Notes: generated from the sequence alone by a model not told the origin. Shown: positions 22,649 to 34,048, counted from the stretch's first letter. The stretch: DNA of 64,000 nucleotides from Gavia stellata (GCF_030936135.1 NC_082597.1:80520495-80584494), one strand, 5' to 3'. Translations and numbers: made by a program.

Positions 22649-23942
22649 TAGGAGCAGACCTCCCTCCCCACTGGAGCAAGCCAAAGTGGCCTCCAGAGGA
22701 ACTGCTGGCAGCTGGTGGAGCCCGGGCGTACATGCCCACAAGGTCTAGGTGCCGACCCCCTTGCTGAGCTGGGCTGTAGGGCTGGCCCAGCTGCCCTATG
22801 AGCCAAACATCTCCCACCACCCTCCCCTGCCCCGCAGCCTCGCACCCCGTGCCGGCGGAGCCCGAGGTCAGCCTCTGCAGGGCCAGCGTGTGGGTGCCCG
22901 TGACCCCACGCGCAGGCGCCGGTGCCCGTTTCTGACGAGCACGTCGCCGTGGCGGGGCGCGGGGGGGTGCAGAGGAGCCCCCGCCTCTCCCCGCAGTTCC
23001 CCGGCCGGCACAGCCGATGCCGTTCCCCTGCCCACCAGCACCCAAGCCCCGTCGGGTCCTGTTGGGTGGTTTTCCCACTGCGCCGGCAGAGAAAGAGCAG
23101 CAGGAGCCGGCTCCACCTGCAGCCACAGCTCCCTGCCAGCTTGTCTCCTCTGGGACGCCTGCCTCTCAGGGACCTATTAGCACAGGCACCCGTGGAGGAT
23201 GCCGTCAGGCGAGCCTGGGACTGCGGAGCTGGTTTTCCTGCTCCCGTTTGGGAAAAAGCGCTCTTTGCAGCAGGTGCCAGAGCCGTAGCTGAGAGGAAGG
23301 GACTGGGGCCAGGAGCCACGCTCGCTTGAAGAGGTGGCGAGTGCCCGGGTGCCTGCTACAGCCGTGGCCCCTTTTGATCAGCAGGTCTTCTCGCAGGTGG
23401 TGCCCAGCCCCGGCGCCTGGCTGCGGGCAGCAGGCTGGGCGTAGAAGCAGCTTGCGAGGAGGCGGGGAGGGCAAGAGCAAGGGCAGGACTTTGCTCAGGC
23501 GCTTTGGCCCCCGAGAGCTCTGGAGAGGCGCAACGCCGAAGGTGCAAAAGCGTCCAGTGCTGGCCTGATGCTGAGCCTAGCGGGGCAGTGGGAATTTTGC
23601 CAGGGCCGTCAGTGGGCTCAGAGCTGTGCCAGCATTGCCCACGCATGGGCATCTTACCCGTGGGGGCTGCACAGGAAGGAAAAACCCAGGGCAAAAGTGT
23701 TCCTAGGGATAAACGGAAAGGAAGCAGAGGTGGCTTTGGGTGGATTTATGCATTGACAGGGGGTGGCCAACGTACCGGGATTCAGCAAAGCCGTGTTTTT
23801 CCTTGCCCTTTTTCCCTACACGCAGAGAGCGTAAGAGCTCTTCTGCTTGGTGAAAAAGCGCTGCTCGTGACTCGGGGAGAGTAGCTCCAAAGAGCAGAAG
23901 GTAACGGAAAGGAAATAGACCAGACACATCGAAATCAACGCA
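22649..23942. other. GC-rich spacer downstream of copy D
   Basis: Nearly identical to 6628-7921, sharing CTATGAGCC, CATCTCC and CGCGCAGG variants. No gene recognised. The ATTAAA signal for copy D is at 23943-23948 on the minus strand. Confidence 0.55.
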
Positions 23943-24075
23943 TTTAATAAAACAAAACATCTTTTTTTCTTCCCTAAAAGCTGTCTTAAAAATACCTAAC
24001 TCTACATTGTTTCAAAATGGAGAGAAAGCTCCTTGGTCTGGGGTACACTGTAATTTTTCAAAGCTATGAAGCCAA

Positions 24076-25320
24076 CTAGACAAATGTATTTGGAGGATTG
24101 GACTGAATAGGCCAGGCAAGCTTTTTTTCTTTTGCTTCTCTGTTAAAAGCGTCATAGATGGAGTCCTTGGTGACAGGTTTGGCCGGAGCTGGTTCATCTG
24201 CGATGCCAACGTGATTTTTCTTGGCTATGCAGGAACTGGTGGTGATGGTGTAGGCGTTGCTTCTGTAGTATTTCATGGCGGACATGCAAAATGTTTCTTT
24301 CAGCCCTCTTCTGAAGTTGGCATTATAGATGGAGTAGAGGGTGGGCTTAGAGGCTGACAAACTGAAAGAGATGCAGGTGATGGCCAGGAAAACCACGGAG
24401 CTCATTCTGTAGTCTGTTTCCTGCGGGTGCCACAGCTGCGCCACGTAAAAAGGGAGCGAGGACAGGAGAAAGTCCACGTTTAGCATTAAGAACATCTTGA
24501 TGGTTTTCACTTTTGCTCTTGGGACAATATTCGTCGTCCTCCTGACAGCCCTACCGTCGGTGCCTATCCTCCAAATGTACTTGAAGACCTTCCAGTAGAA
24601 GAGGATGATGAGGATGGCTGGGATGAAGAACACCACGCAGAGGTGGACGATACCGTAGATGGCTCCTTCCCAAGAATCAGGGAGGAAAAAGTTGCAGTGG
24701 TCGTCGCTGTTGGAGCCGTAGAAGAAGAAAGCCGGTGACGCCAAGAGAGCATCAAAGAGCCAGCAGGCCAGAATCATCTTCTTGGCTCTCTCCCTCGACA
24801 CTTTGAAGGTCAGGGGGTAGACGATCGTGTAGAATCGGTCCAGGCAGATAGAGAGGAGCACGTAGATCTGGACTCCAGGGGCGAGGTACTGTACGTACCT
24901 GACCAGCTTGCACATCACGTTCCCCAGCACCCACCTGCCGTAGGCAAACTGGAGCAGCACGAAGGGCACGCTCGCGACGCTGCTGAGAAGGTCTGCACAA
25001 GCCATGGAGACCACAAAATAGTTGGTTGTGGATTGTGTCCTCCTGCTCCTGTGGATCACTAAGCAAACGAGAGAGTTGCCAAAGACGGAAATCAGCCACA
25101 GCGCTCCCAAAACGGTGCCGGCTGCTGCAATTTCCCCCGGCCTCGGCTCATACTGCAAGACAGGGTGGTCCCTGCTTGAGCCGGGTCCCGGGGGTGACTC
25201 TGCCATCTCGTAGCCAGCCGGAGAGATGGAGGCTTCGGGGAAGCTCTTGTTCTGCAGCAGGAGCAGTAAGGTAGGGAGAACCAAAGGAGCGCTGCTGTTA
25301 GCCATGCTGTGGGCCAACAT
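24076..25320 (-). CDS. GPR19: GPR19-like receptor, copy D
   Basis: Intact 414-residue frame from the ATG at 25320 to the usual NTFV end. Seven membrane segments and the DRF and KPTLY motifs are present. It shares D283, S288 and Y351 with copies B and C. A change seen only here puts leucine at position 321 in TM7, in the serine-rich stretch before KPTLY. Unlike B and C it has HLC, not HFC, in TM5 (residues 226-228), as in E and F. The splice acceptor is at 25340/25341. Two LTRs in the same transcriptional sense lie upstream within 4.5 kb, so its transcription could differ from the other copies. Confidence 0.93.
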   Translation of the reverse strand: MLAHSMANSSAPLVLPTLLLLLQNKSFPEASISPAGYEMAESPPGPGSSRDHPVLQYEPRPGEIAAAGTVLGALWLISVFGNSLVCLVIHRSRRTQSTTNYFVVSMACADLLSSVASVPFVLLQFAYGRWVLGNVMCKLVRYVQYLAPGVQIYVLLSICLDRFYTIVYPLTFKVSRERAKKMILACWLFDALLASPAFFFYGSNSDDHCNFFLPDSWEGAIYGIVHLCVVFFIPAILIILFYWKVFKYIWRIGTDGRAVRRTTNIVPRAKVKTIKMFLMLNVDFLLSSLPFYVAQLWHPQETDYRMSSVVFLAITCISFSLSASKPTLYSIYNANFRRGLKETFCMSAMKYYRSNAYTITTSSCIAKKNHVGIADEPAPAKPVTKDSIYDAFNREAKEKKLAWPIQSNPPNTFV

Positions 25321-25340
25321 GGCCACGTCTCTTGCTCAGG

Positions 25341-27334
25341 CTGCACAAAGAGAGAAGAGAAAAGGCTCTATTTAACAAGCAGGTGTGACAAACCTACCCT
25401 GAGCAATGAAAGGTAACTTGAAGTAGTACAGGGGCTGCTTAAAGGAGCCGATTTCAGGGAAACGGTCCGAAAGATGCGGTGAGCCTATCTGGGCCAGCGG
25501 AGGCCATTCAGTTTCATGCAGATTTTTATGAATTGCCTCTGACTGTCTTAGGACCGGCCTTTCTGCCCTCTGAAAGAGAAATCTGTCCCTGTCACAGCAG
25601 CAGACCGAGGCGCAGGTTCGCCAGTGCTGGCGACCTGCAGACCGAGCGAGCGGATTGTGCCCCACTGACCCCAGCAAGGAGCCGCACCTCACGGTGTCCG
25701 TGGGAGTGGCAGAGACCCAGACCAAGAGTGCCCCCGCTCCCTTGACTTGAGAGGAATCCGTCAAGCGGATAGGCAAAGGAGGCTTTTCTTATCCCGAGAG
25801 GTGGAACGGGCAGCACCATTTTCCACGACAGTAACAACTTCATTGCTAAGGAGACTAAGCAGGCAAGCCCCGCTCCCACCCAGTCATTACCACCATTGGT
25901 GCTAATATCCCTAAGAGCCCTGCATCTTTTTGTTTCTGGACATAACTTGGGAAGGTAAGTGAGGTCTGGATTTGAAGGCAAAGGCAAAGGGAAGAGGATC
26001 AGAGCGGGAGGCCTGGCACCAAGCCGGGTGGGCGCTCCTCACCCGGCATCCTCCTCAGCCCTTCCGCAGGGAGGAAATTGCCATCAAGAGCTGGACATTG
26101 TCTACCCTGGCCGTCAACGCTGTCCCTGCACGTCCTGGCCTCCTTAGTTCCCTGCCCCATCAAGGGTAGCATTTCCCGTTGGCCCCCTGAGAAGCCGGTG
26201 GCGCGACAACCTCCCCCCAAAAGCTGCAGAAGGCTTTTTGATCAAGGGCGGAGTTTTGATTGAGAAGGAAAGCTCTGGGGAGGAGGTAAATGCCCTCAGG
26301 CAGCTGAGGGGTGGGGGGAGCCTTTTGGTTTCCAGCAGCGGAGCCTCGGGTCGTGTCGGTGTAACCGTCACTAGATGCGACTGCCGTCGGCTGCTGCTGC
26401 CTCTCTGTGCTCCGGAGAAAACCCGGGGAGAGGGTCGATGTCCTTACCTTGGTCAGGGAGCGCCCAAGCAGCAAGTCTGACTCTTCAGAGCTCACCCTGT
26501 GGAGGCCGGCTGTCGAGCGGAGCCCGTCCTCCAGCAGCCTGAAGGCTCTGCAGGTCTGTGGGCGACCCAAGGGCCAACTGAAGGGTTGTCATGAGCAACT
26601 GGCCCCAACACAGAACACAGAACACAGAACACGGAACCTCTGCCCACAGCTGTGGGCTTGCTCAGAGCTTGCTCAGCTCCGGGCAGGGACCCGGTCGCCT
26701 TGTCTTGGCCTTGGCGCGGGCCAAATTTCTGCCCTCAGGACGCCTCTGTTGACATGACCTGTGGGTTTGCAGGGGTGCGGGGGCTGCCAGATGAGTCTTG
26801 CCCCTGCTCTTTTCAAACGCGCCTGGCTCAGCTTACAGTCCCCCCTTTCTCCTTTGCCTCTCAAGTCGGTCCCCTTGGTGGCTTGCCAGACCCTTGCAGT
26901 CCTGCCTCCTTCTTTCCACCCTCTGTGCAGGCATTGCCTTGCCTGGGCACTGATAACTTGGCCTTCACGGCTCGGAGCCCAGGTAGTGAACGTCACCAGA
27001 TCGCTGAGCACGAGGCACAAAAAGAGCTTTGAGCTGGGTTTGCAGGGGATTATGGCTCTGTTCGCTGCCAAAAAGCTCACTGCCAGAGACGGGTAGCAGT
27101 TGAACTTGGGGGCCCTCCCTCTTTACCTCTCCAAAGCGGCACCGAGCAGTCGTCCAACGTGGATGCTCGTTGCTGACTACAGCACCGCCCCTCCTGCTGG
27201 CACAGGCAATAATCCGTCTGCTTTTGAGACGGTGCTTTTCACCTGCCTGGAGGCTCGAGTGACCTCTGTACTTCTGAGCAAGCTCTGAAATAGAGCTCCT
27301 GGGACCTAACCGTGTTGTTGCCTCATCCTCATGG
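25341..27334. other. Spacer upstream of copy D
   Basis: Spacer of the B type, without the CAT near 26383 and with the changed donor-like site near 25488. Strong minus-strand donor edge at 26448. Unit junction at 25538/25539. It has several private changes near 26250-26275. No coding gene recognised. Confidence 0.6.
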
Positions 27335-27339
27335 TAGGA

Positions 27340-28230
27340 TGTCGTGGTTGAAGCCCAGCTGGCAACTAAGACCCACACAGCCACTCGCTCACTGCCCCCA
27401 GGTGGGATGGGGGAGAGAATCAGAAGAGTAAAAGTGAGAAAACTCGTGGGCTGAGATAAAGACAGTTTAGTAGGTAGAGCAAAAACCGCTGAGCATGACG
27501 TCATATGGTATGGAATATCCCTTTGGCCAGTTGGGGTCAGCTGTCCTGGCTGTGTCCCCTCCCAACTTCTTGTGCCACCCCAGCCCACTCACCGGTGGGG
27601 CGGTGTGAGGAGCAGAAAAGGCCTTGACTGTGTGTGAGGCGGTGTGAGGGGCAGAAAAGGCCTTGACTGTGTGTGAGGTGGTGTGAGGGGCAGAATATGC
27701 CTTGACTCCGTGTGAGGTGGTGTGAGGAGCAGAAAAGGCCTTGACTGTGTGTGAGGTGGTGTGAGGGGCAGAAAAGGCCTTGACTGTGTGTGAGGTGGTG
27801 TGAGGGGCAGAAAAGGCCTTGACTCCGTGTGAGGCAGTGTGAGGGGCAGAAAAGGCCTTGACTGTGTGTGAGGTGGTGTGAGGGGCAGAAAAGGCCTTGA
27901 CTCCGTGTGAGGCGGTGTGAGGGGCAGAAAAGGCCTTGACTCTGTGTGAGGCGGTGTGAGGGGCAGAAAAGGCCTTGACTGTGTGTGAGGTGGTGTGAGG
28001 GGCAGAAAAGGCCTTGACTGTGTGTGAGGCGGTGTGAGGAGCAGAAAAGGCCTTGACTGTGTGTGAGGTGGTGTGAGGGGCAGAAAAGGCCTTGACTCTG
28101 TGTGAGCGCTGCTCAGCAGTAACTAAAAGATCCCTGCTTTATCATCATTGTTTCCAGCCCAAATCCAAAAGACAGCCCCATACTAGCTGCTCTGAAGAAA
28201 GTTAACCCCATCCCAGCCTAAACCTGCACA
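27340..28230 (-). mobile_element. Solo LTR of the ERVL-like element, unit D/E
   Basis: A single LTR sits at the same target site, with TAGGA at 27335-27339 and 28231-28235. Left of the minisatellite it matches the left LTR of units A and C (TTCTTGTGCCACC variant). Right of it, it matches their right LTR (GAGCGCTGC, AAAAGATCC). It is therefore a recombinant formed by exchange between the two LTRs, with the crossover inside or beside the 39-bp repeat. Its outer edge begins TGT, whereas the unit A and C copies begin CGT. Confidence 0.9.
27599..28106. repeat. 39-bp minisatellite in the solo LTR, 13 copies
   Basis: Thirteen units of the 39-bp repeat, the shortest of the four arrays. One unit has GCAGAATATGCCTT in place of GCAGAAAAGGCCTT. 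Confidence 0.97.
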
Positions 28231-28586
28231 TAGGAGCAGACCTCCCTCCCCACTGGAGCAAGCCAAAGTGGCCTCCAGAGGAACTGCTGGCAGCTGGTGG
28301 AGCCTGGGCGTACATGCCCGCAAGGTCTAGGTGCCGACCCCCTTGCTGAGCTGGGCTGTAGGGCTGGCCCAGCTGCCCTATGAGCCAAACACGTCCCACC
28401 ACCCTCCCCTGCCCCGCAGCCTCGCGCCCCGTGCCGGCGGAGCCCGAGGTCAGCCTCTGCAGGGCCAGCGTGTGGGTGCCCGTGACCCCACGCACAGGCG
28501 CCGGTGCCCGTTTCTGACGAGCACGTCACCGTGGCGGGGCGCGGGGGGGTGCAGAGGAGCCCCCGCCTCTCCCCGCGGTTCCCCGG
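28231..28586. other. GC-rich spacer, left part, unit D/E
   Basis: Start of the spacer that is continuous in other units. It is interrupted at CCCGG (28582-28586) by the solo LTR that follows and resumes at 29713. Variants are intermediate between the A/C and B/E spacer types. No gene recognised. Confidence 0.6.
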
Positions 28587-29712
28587 TGTCGTGGTTTAAG
28601 CCCAGCCGGACTAATCACTACACAGCTGCTCACTCACTCCTCTTCCTCAGCTGGACAGGAGAGAGAAAATATGAGGAAAAGGCTTATAGGTCGAGATAAG
28701 GACATAGGGAGATCACTCACCAATTACCATCATGGGCAAAACAGACTTGACTTGGGGAAATTAGTTTAATTTATTACCAATCAAAATCAGAGTAGGATAA
28801 TGAGAAGTAAAACCAAATCTTAAAAAAACACCTTCCCCCCACCCCTCCCTTCTTCCCGGGCTCAACTTCACTCCTGATTTTCTGCCTCTCCCCCCGAGCG
28901 GCGCAGGGGGACGGGGAATGGGGGTTGCGGTCAGTTCATCACATGTTTGTTTCTGCCGCTCCTTCCTCCTCACACTCTTCCCCTGCTCCAGCGTGGGGTC
29001 CCTCCCACAGGAGACAGTTCTCCACGAACTTCTCCAACGTGGGTTCTTCCCATGGGCTGCAGTTCTTCACGAACTGCTCCAGCATGGGTCCGTTCCACGG
29101 GGTGCAGTCCTTCAGGAACAGACTGCTCCAGCGTGGGTCCCCCGCGGGATCGCAAGTCCTGCCAGCAAACCTGCTCCAGCGTGGGCTCCTCTCTCCACGG
29201 CTCCACAGGTCCTGCCAGGAGCCTGCTCCAGCATGTGCTTCCCACAGGATCACAGCCTCCTTCAGGCATCCACCTGCTCCAGCGTGGGGTCCTCCACGGG
29301 CTGCAGGTAGATATCTGCTCCGCCGTGGACCTCCATGGGCTGCAGGGGCACAGCCTGCTTCACCATGGTCTTCACCACGGGCTGCAGGGGAATCTCTGCT
29401 CCGGCGCCTGGAGCCTCTCCTCCCCCTCCTTCTTCACTGACCTTGGTGTCTGCAGAGTTGTTTCTCTCACATATTCTCACTCCTCTCTTCTCCGGCTGCC
29501 GCTTCCCGTTTTTTTCCCCCCTTCTTAAATATGTTATCACAGAGGCGCTACCACTGTTGCTGATTAGCTCAGCCTTAGCCAGTGGCAGATCCGTCTTAGA
29601 GTCGGCTGGCATTGGCTCTATCAGACATAGGAGAAGCTTCTAGCAGCTTCTCACAGAAGCCACCCCTGTAGCCCCCCCTGCTACCAAAGCGCTGCCACGC
29701 AAACCCAATACA
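28587..29712 (-). mobile_element. Second, longer solo LTR of an avian endogenous retrovirus
   Basis: A 1126-bp insertion with TGT...ACA ends and a perfect 5-bp target duplication, CCCGG (28582-28586 and 29713-29717). It is absent from the other four spacers, which read straight through a single CCCGG. Its 28587 end resembles the end of the ERVL-like LTR, so it lies on the minus strand with its 5' end at 29712. In that sense there is a TATA-like ATATTTAAG near 29522-29530. The middle (about 28975-29320) is a degenerate run built on a CTGGAGCAG core. No internal region remains. It is younger than the amplification that made this unit, or arose in this unit only. Confidence 0.9.
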
Positions 29713-30655
29713 CCCGGCCGGCACAGCCTGTGCCGTTCCCCTGCCCACCAGCACCCAAGCCCCGTCAGGTCCTGTTGGGTGGTTTTCCCACTGCGCTGGC
29801 AGAGAAAGAGCAGCAGGAGCCGGCTCCACCTGCAGCCACAGCTCCCTGCCAGCTTGTCTCCTCTGGGACGCCTGCCTCTCAGGGACCTATTAGCACAGGC
29901 ACCCGTGGAGGATGCCGTCAGGCGAGCCTGGGACTGCGGAGCTGGTTTTCCTGCTCCCGTTTGGGAAAAAGCGCTCTTTGCAGCAGGTGCCAGAGCCGTA
30001 GCTGAGAGGAAGGGACTGGGGCCAGGAGCCACGCTCGCTTGAAGAGGTGGCGAGTGCCCGGGTGCCTGCTACAGCCGTGGCCCCTTTTGATCAGCAGGTC
30101 TTCTCGCAGGTGGTGCCCAGCCCCGGCGCCTGGCTGTGGGCAGCAGGCTGGGCGTAGAAGCAGCTTGCGAGGAGGCGGGGAGGGCAAGAGCAAGGGCAGG
30201 ACTTTGCTCAGGCGCTTTGGCCCCCGAGAGCTCTGGAGAGGCGCAACGTCGAAGGTGCAAAAGCGTCCAGCGCTGGCCTGATGCTGAGCCTAGCGGGGCA
30301 GTGGGAATTTTGCCAGGGCCGTCAGTGGGCTCAGAGCTGTGCCAGCATTGCCCACGCATGGGCATCTTACCCGTGGGGGCTGCACAGGAAGGAAAAACCC
30401 AGGGCAAAAGTGTTCCTAGGGATAAACGGAAAGGAAGCAGAGGTGGCTTTGGGTGGATTTATGCATTGACTGGTGGTGGCCAACGTACCGGGATTCAGCA
30501 AAGCCGTGTTTTTCCTTGCCCTTTTTCCCTACACGCAGAGAGCGTAAGAGCTCTTCTGCTTGGTGAAAAAGCGATGCTCGTGACTCGGGGAGAGTAGCTC
30601 CAAAGAGCAGAAGGTAACGGAAAGGAAATAGACGAGACACATCGAAATCAATGCA
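29713..30655. other. GC-rich spacer, right part, downstream of copy E
   Basis: Continuation of the spacer after the solo LTR, matching 7009-7921 of unit A/B. No gene recognised. The ATTAAA signal for copy E is at 30656-30661 on the minus strand. Confidence 0.55.
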
Positions 30656-30788
30656 TTTAATAAAACAAAACATCTTTTTTTCTTCCCTAAAAGCTGTGTC
30701 AAAAATACCTAACTCTACATTGTTTCAAAACGGAGAGAAAGCTCCTTGGTCTGGGGTACACTGTAATTTTTCAAAGCAATGAAGCCAA

Positions 30789-32033
30789 CTAGACAAATGT
30801 ATTTGGAGGATTGGACTGAATAGGCCAGGCAAGCTTTTTTTCTTTTGCTTCTCTGTTAAAAGCGTCATAGATGGAGTCCTTGGTGACAGGTTTGGCCGGA
30901 GCTGCTTCATCTGCGATGCCAACGTGATTTTTCTTGGCTATGCAGGAACTGGTGGTGATGGTGTAGGCGTTGCTTCTGTAGTATTTCATGGCGGACATGC
31001 AAAATGTTTCTTTCAGCCCTCTTCTGAAGTTGGCATTATAGATGGAGTAGAGGGTGGGCTTAGAGGCTGACGAACTGAAAGAGATGCAGGTGATGGCCAG
31101 GAAAACCACGGAGCTCATTCTGTAGTCTGTTTCCTGCGGGTGCCACAGCTGCGCCACGTAAAAAGGGAGCCAGGACAGGAGAAAGTCCACGTTTAGCATT
31201 AAGAACATCTTGATGGTTTTCACTTTTGCTCTTGGGACAATATTCGTCGTCCTCCTGACAGCCCTACCGTCGGTGCCTATCCTCCAAATGTACTTGAAGA
31301 CCTTCCAGTAGAAGAGGATGATGAGGATGGCTGGGATGAAGAACACCACGCAGAGGTGGACGATACCGTAGATGGCTCCTTCCCAAGAATCAGGGAGGAA
31401 AAAGTTGCAGTGGTCGTCGCTGTTGGAGCCGTAGAAGAAGAAAGCCGGTGACGCCAAGAGAGCATCAAAGAGCCAGCAGGCCAGAATCATCTTCTTGGCT
31501 CTCTCCCTCGACACTTTGAAGGTCAGGGGGTAGACGATCGTGTAGAATCGGTCCAGGCAGATAGAGAGGAGCACGTAGATCTGGACTCCAGGGGCGAGGT
31601 ACTGTACGTACCTGACCAGCTTGCACATCACGTTCCCCAGCACCCACCTGCCGTAGGCAAACTGGAGCAGCACGAAGGGCACGCTCGCGACGCTGCTGAG
31701 AAGGTCTGCACAAGCCATGGAGACCACAAAATAGTTGGTTGTGGATTGTGTCCTCCTGCTCCTGTGGATCACTAAGCAAACGAGAGAGTTGCCAAAGACG
31801 GAAATCAGCCACAGCGCTCCCAAAACGGTGCCGGCTGCTGCAATTTCCCCCGGCCTCGGCTCATACTGCAAGACAGGGTGGTCCCTGCTTGAGCCGGGTC
31901 CCGGGGGTGACTCCGCCATCTCGTAGCCAGCCGGAGAGATGGAGGCTTCGGGGAAGCTCTTGTTCTGCAGCAGGAGCAGTAAGGTAGGGAGAACCAAAGG
32001 AGCGCTGCTGTTAGCCATGCTGTGGGCCAACAT
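30789..32033 (-). CDS. GPR19: GPR19-like receptor, copy E
   Basis: Intact 414-residue frame from the ATG at 32033. Of the complete derived copies this is the one that keeps tryptophan at 288 in TM6, as in A and F. It still carries D283 and Y351 and the other changes that set A-E apart from F: T171, R178, C186, F246, A258 and V282. The tail ends in NTFV. About fifteen residues differ from F. It is the likeliest derived copy to keep receptor function. The splice acceptor is at 32053/32054. Its upstream spacer lacks the retroelement found beside the other derived copies. Confidence 0.93.
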   Translation of the reverse strand: MLAHSMANSSAPLVLPTLLLLLQNKSFPEASISPAGYEMAESPPGPGSSRDHPVLQYEPRPGEIAAAGTVLGALWLISVFGNSLVCLVIHRSRRTQSTTNYFVVSMACADLLSSVASVPFVLLQFAYGRWVLGNVMCKLVRYVQYLAPGVQIYVLLSICLDRFYTIVYPLTFKVSRERAKKMILACWLFDALLASPAFFFYGSNSDDHCNFFLPDSWEGAIYGIVHLCVVFFIPAILIILFYWKVFKYIWRIGTDGRAVRRTTNIVPRAKVKTIKMFLMLNVDFLLSWLPFYVAQLWHPQETDYRMSSVVFLAITCISFSSSASKPTLYSIYNANFRRGLKETFCMSAMKYYRSNAYTITTSSCIAKKNHVGIADEAAPAKPVTKDSIYDAFNREAKEKKLAWPIQSNPPNTFV

Positions 32034-32053
32034 GGCCACGTCTCTTGCTCAGG

Positions 32054-34043
32054 CTGCACAAAGAGAGAAGAGAAAAGGCTCTATTTAACAAGCAGGTGTG
32101 ACAAACCTACCCTGAGCAATGAAAGGTAACTTGAAGTAGTACAGGGGCTGCTTAAAGGAGCCGATTTCAGGGAAATGGTCCGAAAGATGCGGTGAGCCTA
32201 CCTGGGCCAGCGGAGGCCATTCAGTTTCATGCAGATTTTTATGAATTGCCTCTGACTGTCTTAGGACCGGCCTTTCTGCCCTCTGAAAGAGAAATCTGTC
32301 CCTTTCACAGCAGCAGACCGAGGCGCAGGTTCGCCAGTGCTGGCGACCTGCAGACCGAGCGAGCGGATTGTGCCCCACTGACCCCAGCAAGGAGCCGCAC
32401 CTCACGGTGTCCGTGGAAATGGCAGAGACCCAGACCAAGAGTGTCCCCGCTCCCTTGACTTGAGAGGAATCCGTCAAGCGGATAGGCAAAGGAGGCTTTT
32501 CTTATCCCGAGAGGTGGAACGGGCAGCACCATTTTCCACGACAGTAACAACTTCATTGCTAAGGAGACTAAGCAGGCAAGCCCTGCTCCCACCCAGTCAT
32601 TACCACCATTGGTGCTAATATCCCTAAGAGCCCTGCATCTTTTTGTTTCTGGACATAACTTGGGAAGGTAAGTGAGGTCTGCATTTGAAGGCAAAGGCAA
32701 AGGGAAGAGGATCAGAGCGGGAGGCCTGGCACCAAGCCGGGTGGGCGCTCCTCACCCGGCATCCTCCTCAGCCCTTCCGCAGGGAGGAAATTGCCATCAA
32801 GAGCTGGACATTGTCTACCCTGGCCGTCAACGCTGTCCCCGCACGTCCTGGCCTCCTTAGTTCCCTGCCCCATCAAGGGTAGCATTTCCCGTTGGCCCCC
32901 TGAGAAGCCGGTGGCGCGACAACCTCCCCCCAAAAGCTGCAGAAGGCTTTTTGATCAAGGGCAGAGTTTTGATTGAGAAGGCAAGCTGTGGGGAGGAGGT
33001 AAATGCCCTCAGGCAGCTGAGGGGTGGGGGGAGCCTTTTGGTTTCCAGCAGCGGAGCCTCGGGTCGTGTCGGTGTAACCGTCACTAGATGCGACTGCCAT
33101 CGTCGGCTGCTGCTGCCTCTCTGTGCTCCGGAGAAAACCCGGGGAGAGGGTCGATGTCCTTACCTTGGTCAGGGAGCGCCCAAGCAGCAAGTCTGACTCT
33201 TCAGAGCTCACCCTGTGGAGGCCGGCTGTCGAGCGGAGCCCGTCCTCCAGCAGCCTGAAGGCTCTGCAGGTCTGTGGGCGACCCAAGGGCCAACTGAAGG
33301 GTTGCCATGAGCAACTGGCCCCAACACAGAACACAGAACACGGAACCTCTGCCCACAGCTGTGGGCTTGCTCAGAGCTTGCTCAGCTCCGGGCAGGGACC
33401 CGGTCGCCTTGTCTTGGCCTTGGCGCGGGCCAAATTTCTGCCCTCAGGACGCCTCTGTTGACATGACCTGCGGGTTTGCAGGGGTGCGGGGGCTGCCAGA
33501 TGAGTCTTGCCCCTGCTCTTTTCAAACGCGCCTGGCTCAGCTTACAGTCCCCCCTTTCTCCTTTGCCTCTCAAGTCGGTCCCCTTGGTGCCTTGCCAGAC
33601 CCTTGCAGTCCTGCCTCCTTCTTTCCACCCCCTGTGCAGGCATTGCCTTGCCTGGGCACTGATAACTTGGCCTTCACGGCTCGGAGCCCAGGTAGTGAAC
33701 ATCACCAGATCGCTGAGCACGAGGCACAAAAAGAGCTTCGAGCTGGGTTTGCAGGGGATTATGGCTCTGTTCGCTGCCAAAAAGCTCACCGCCAGAGACG
33801 GGTAGCAGTTGAACTTGGGGGCCCTCCCTCTTTACCTCTCCAAAGCGGCACCGAGCAGTCGTCCAACGTGGACGCTCGTTGTTGACTACAGCACCGCCCC
33901 TCCTGCTGGCACAGGCAATAATCCGTCTGCTTTTGAGACGGTGCTTTTCACCTGCCTGGAGGCTCGAGTGACCTCTGTACTTCTGAGCAAGCTCTGAAAT
34001 AGAGCTCCTGGGACCTAACCGTGTTGATGCCTCATCCTCATGA
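32054..34043. other. Spacer upstream of copy E
   Basis: Spacer of the A/C type, closest to the one beside copy A (shared GTCTGCATTTG and CACCCCCTGTG variants). Strong minus-strand donor edge at 33164. One 7-bp unit fewer in the ACACAGA run near 33327. Unit junction at 32251/32252. No coding gene recognised. Confidence 0.6.
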
Positions 34044-34048
34044 TAGGA
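34044..34048. other. Empty target site of the ERVL-like element
   Basis: A single TAGGA joins the left flank (CTCATCCTCATGA) directly to the right flank (GCAGACCTCC). In units A, C and D the same flanks are separated by element or LTR between two TAGGA copies. This is the pre-insertion state and fixes the insertion as a real retroviral integration with a 5-bp duplication. Confidence 0.95.

Noticed and set aside
28918-29612. Plus- and minus-strand frames of 100-190 residues with repeated WSS/GAG-type motifs
   Set aside because: They are produced by the CTGGAGCAG-type repeats within the solo LTR and do not represent a gene.
34044-34048. Reading the empty site as precise loss of the element
   Set aside because: Known loss of LTR elements leaves a solo LTR, not a clean single target. 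Never-inserted is the simpler reading, though transfer from an empty haplotype is possible.
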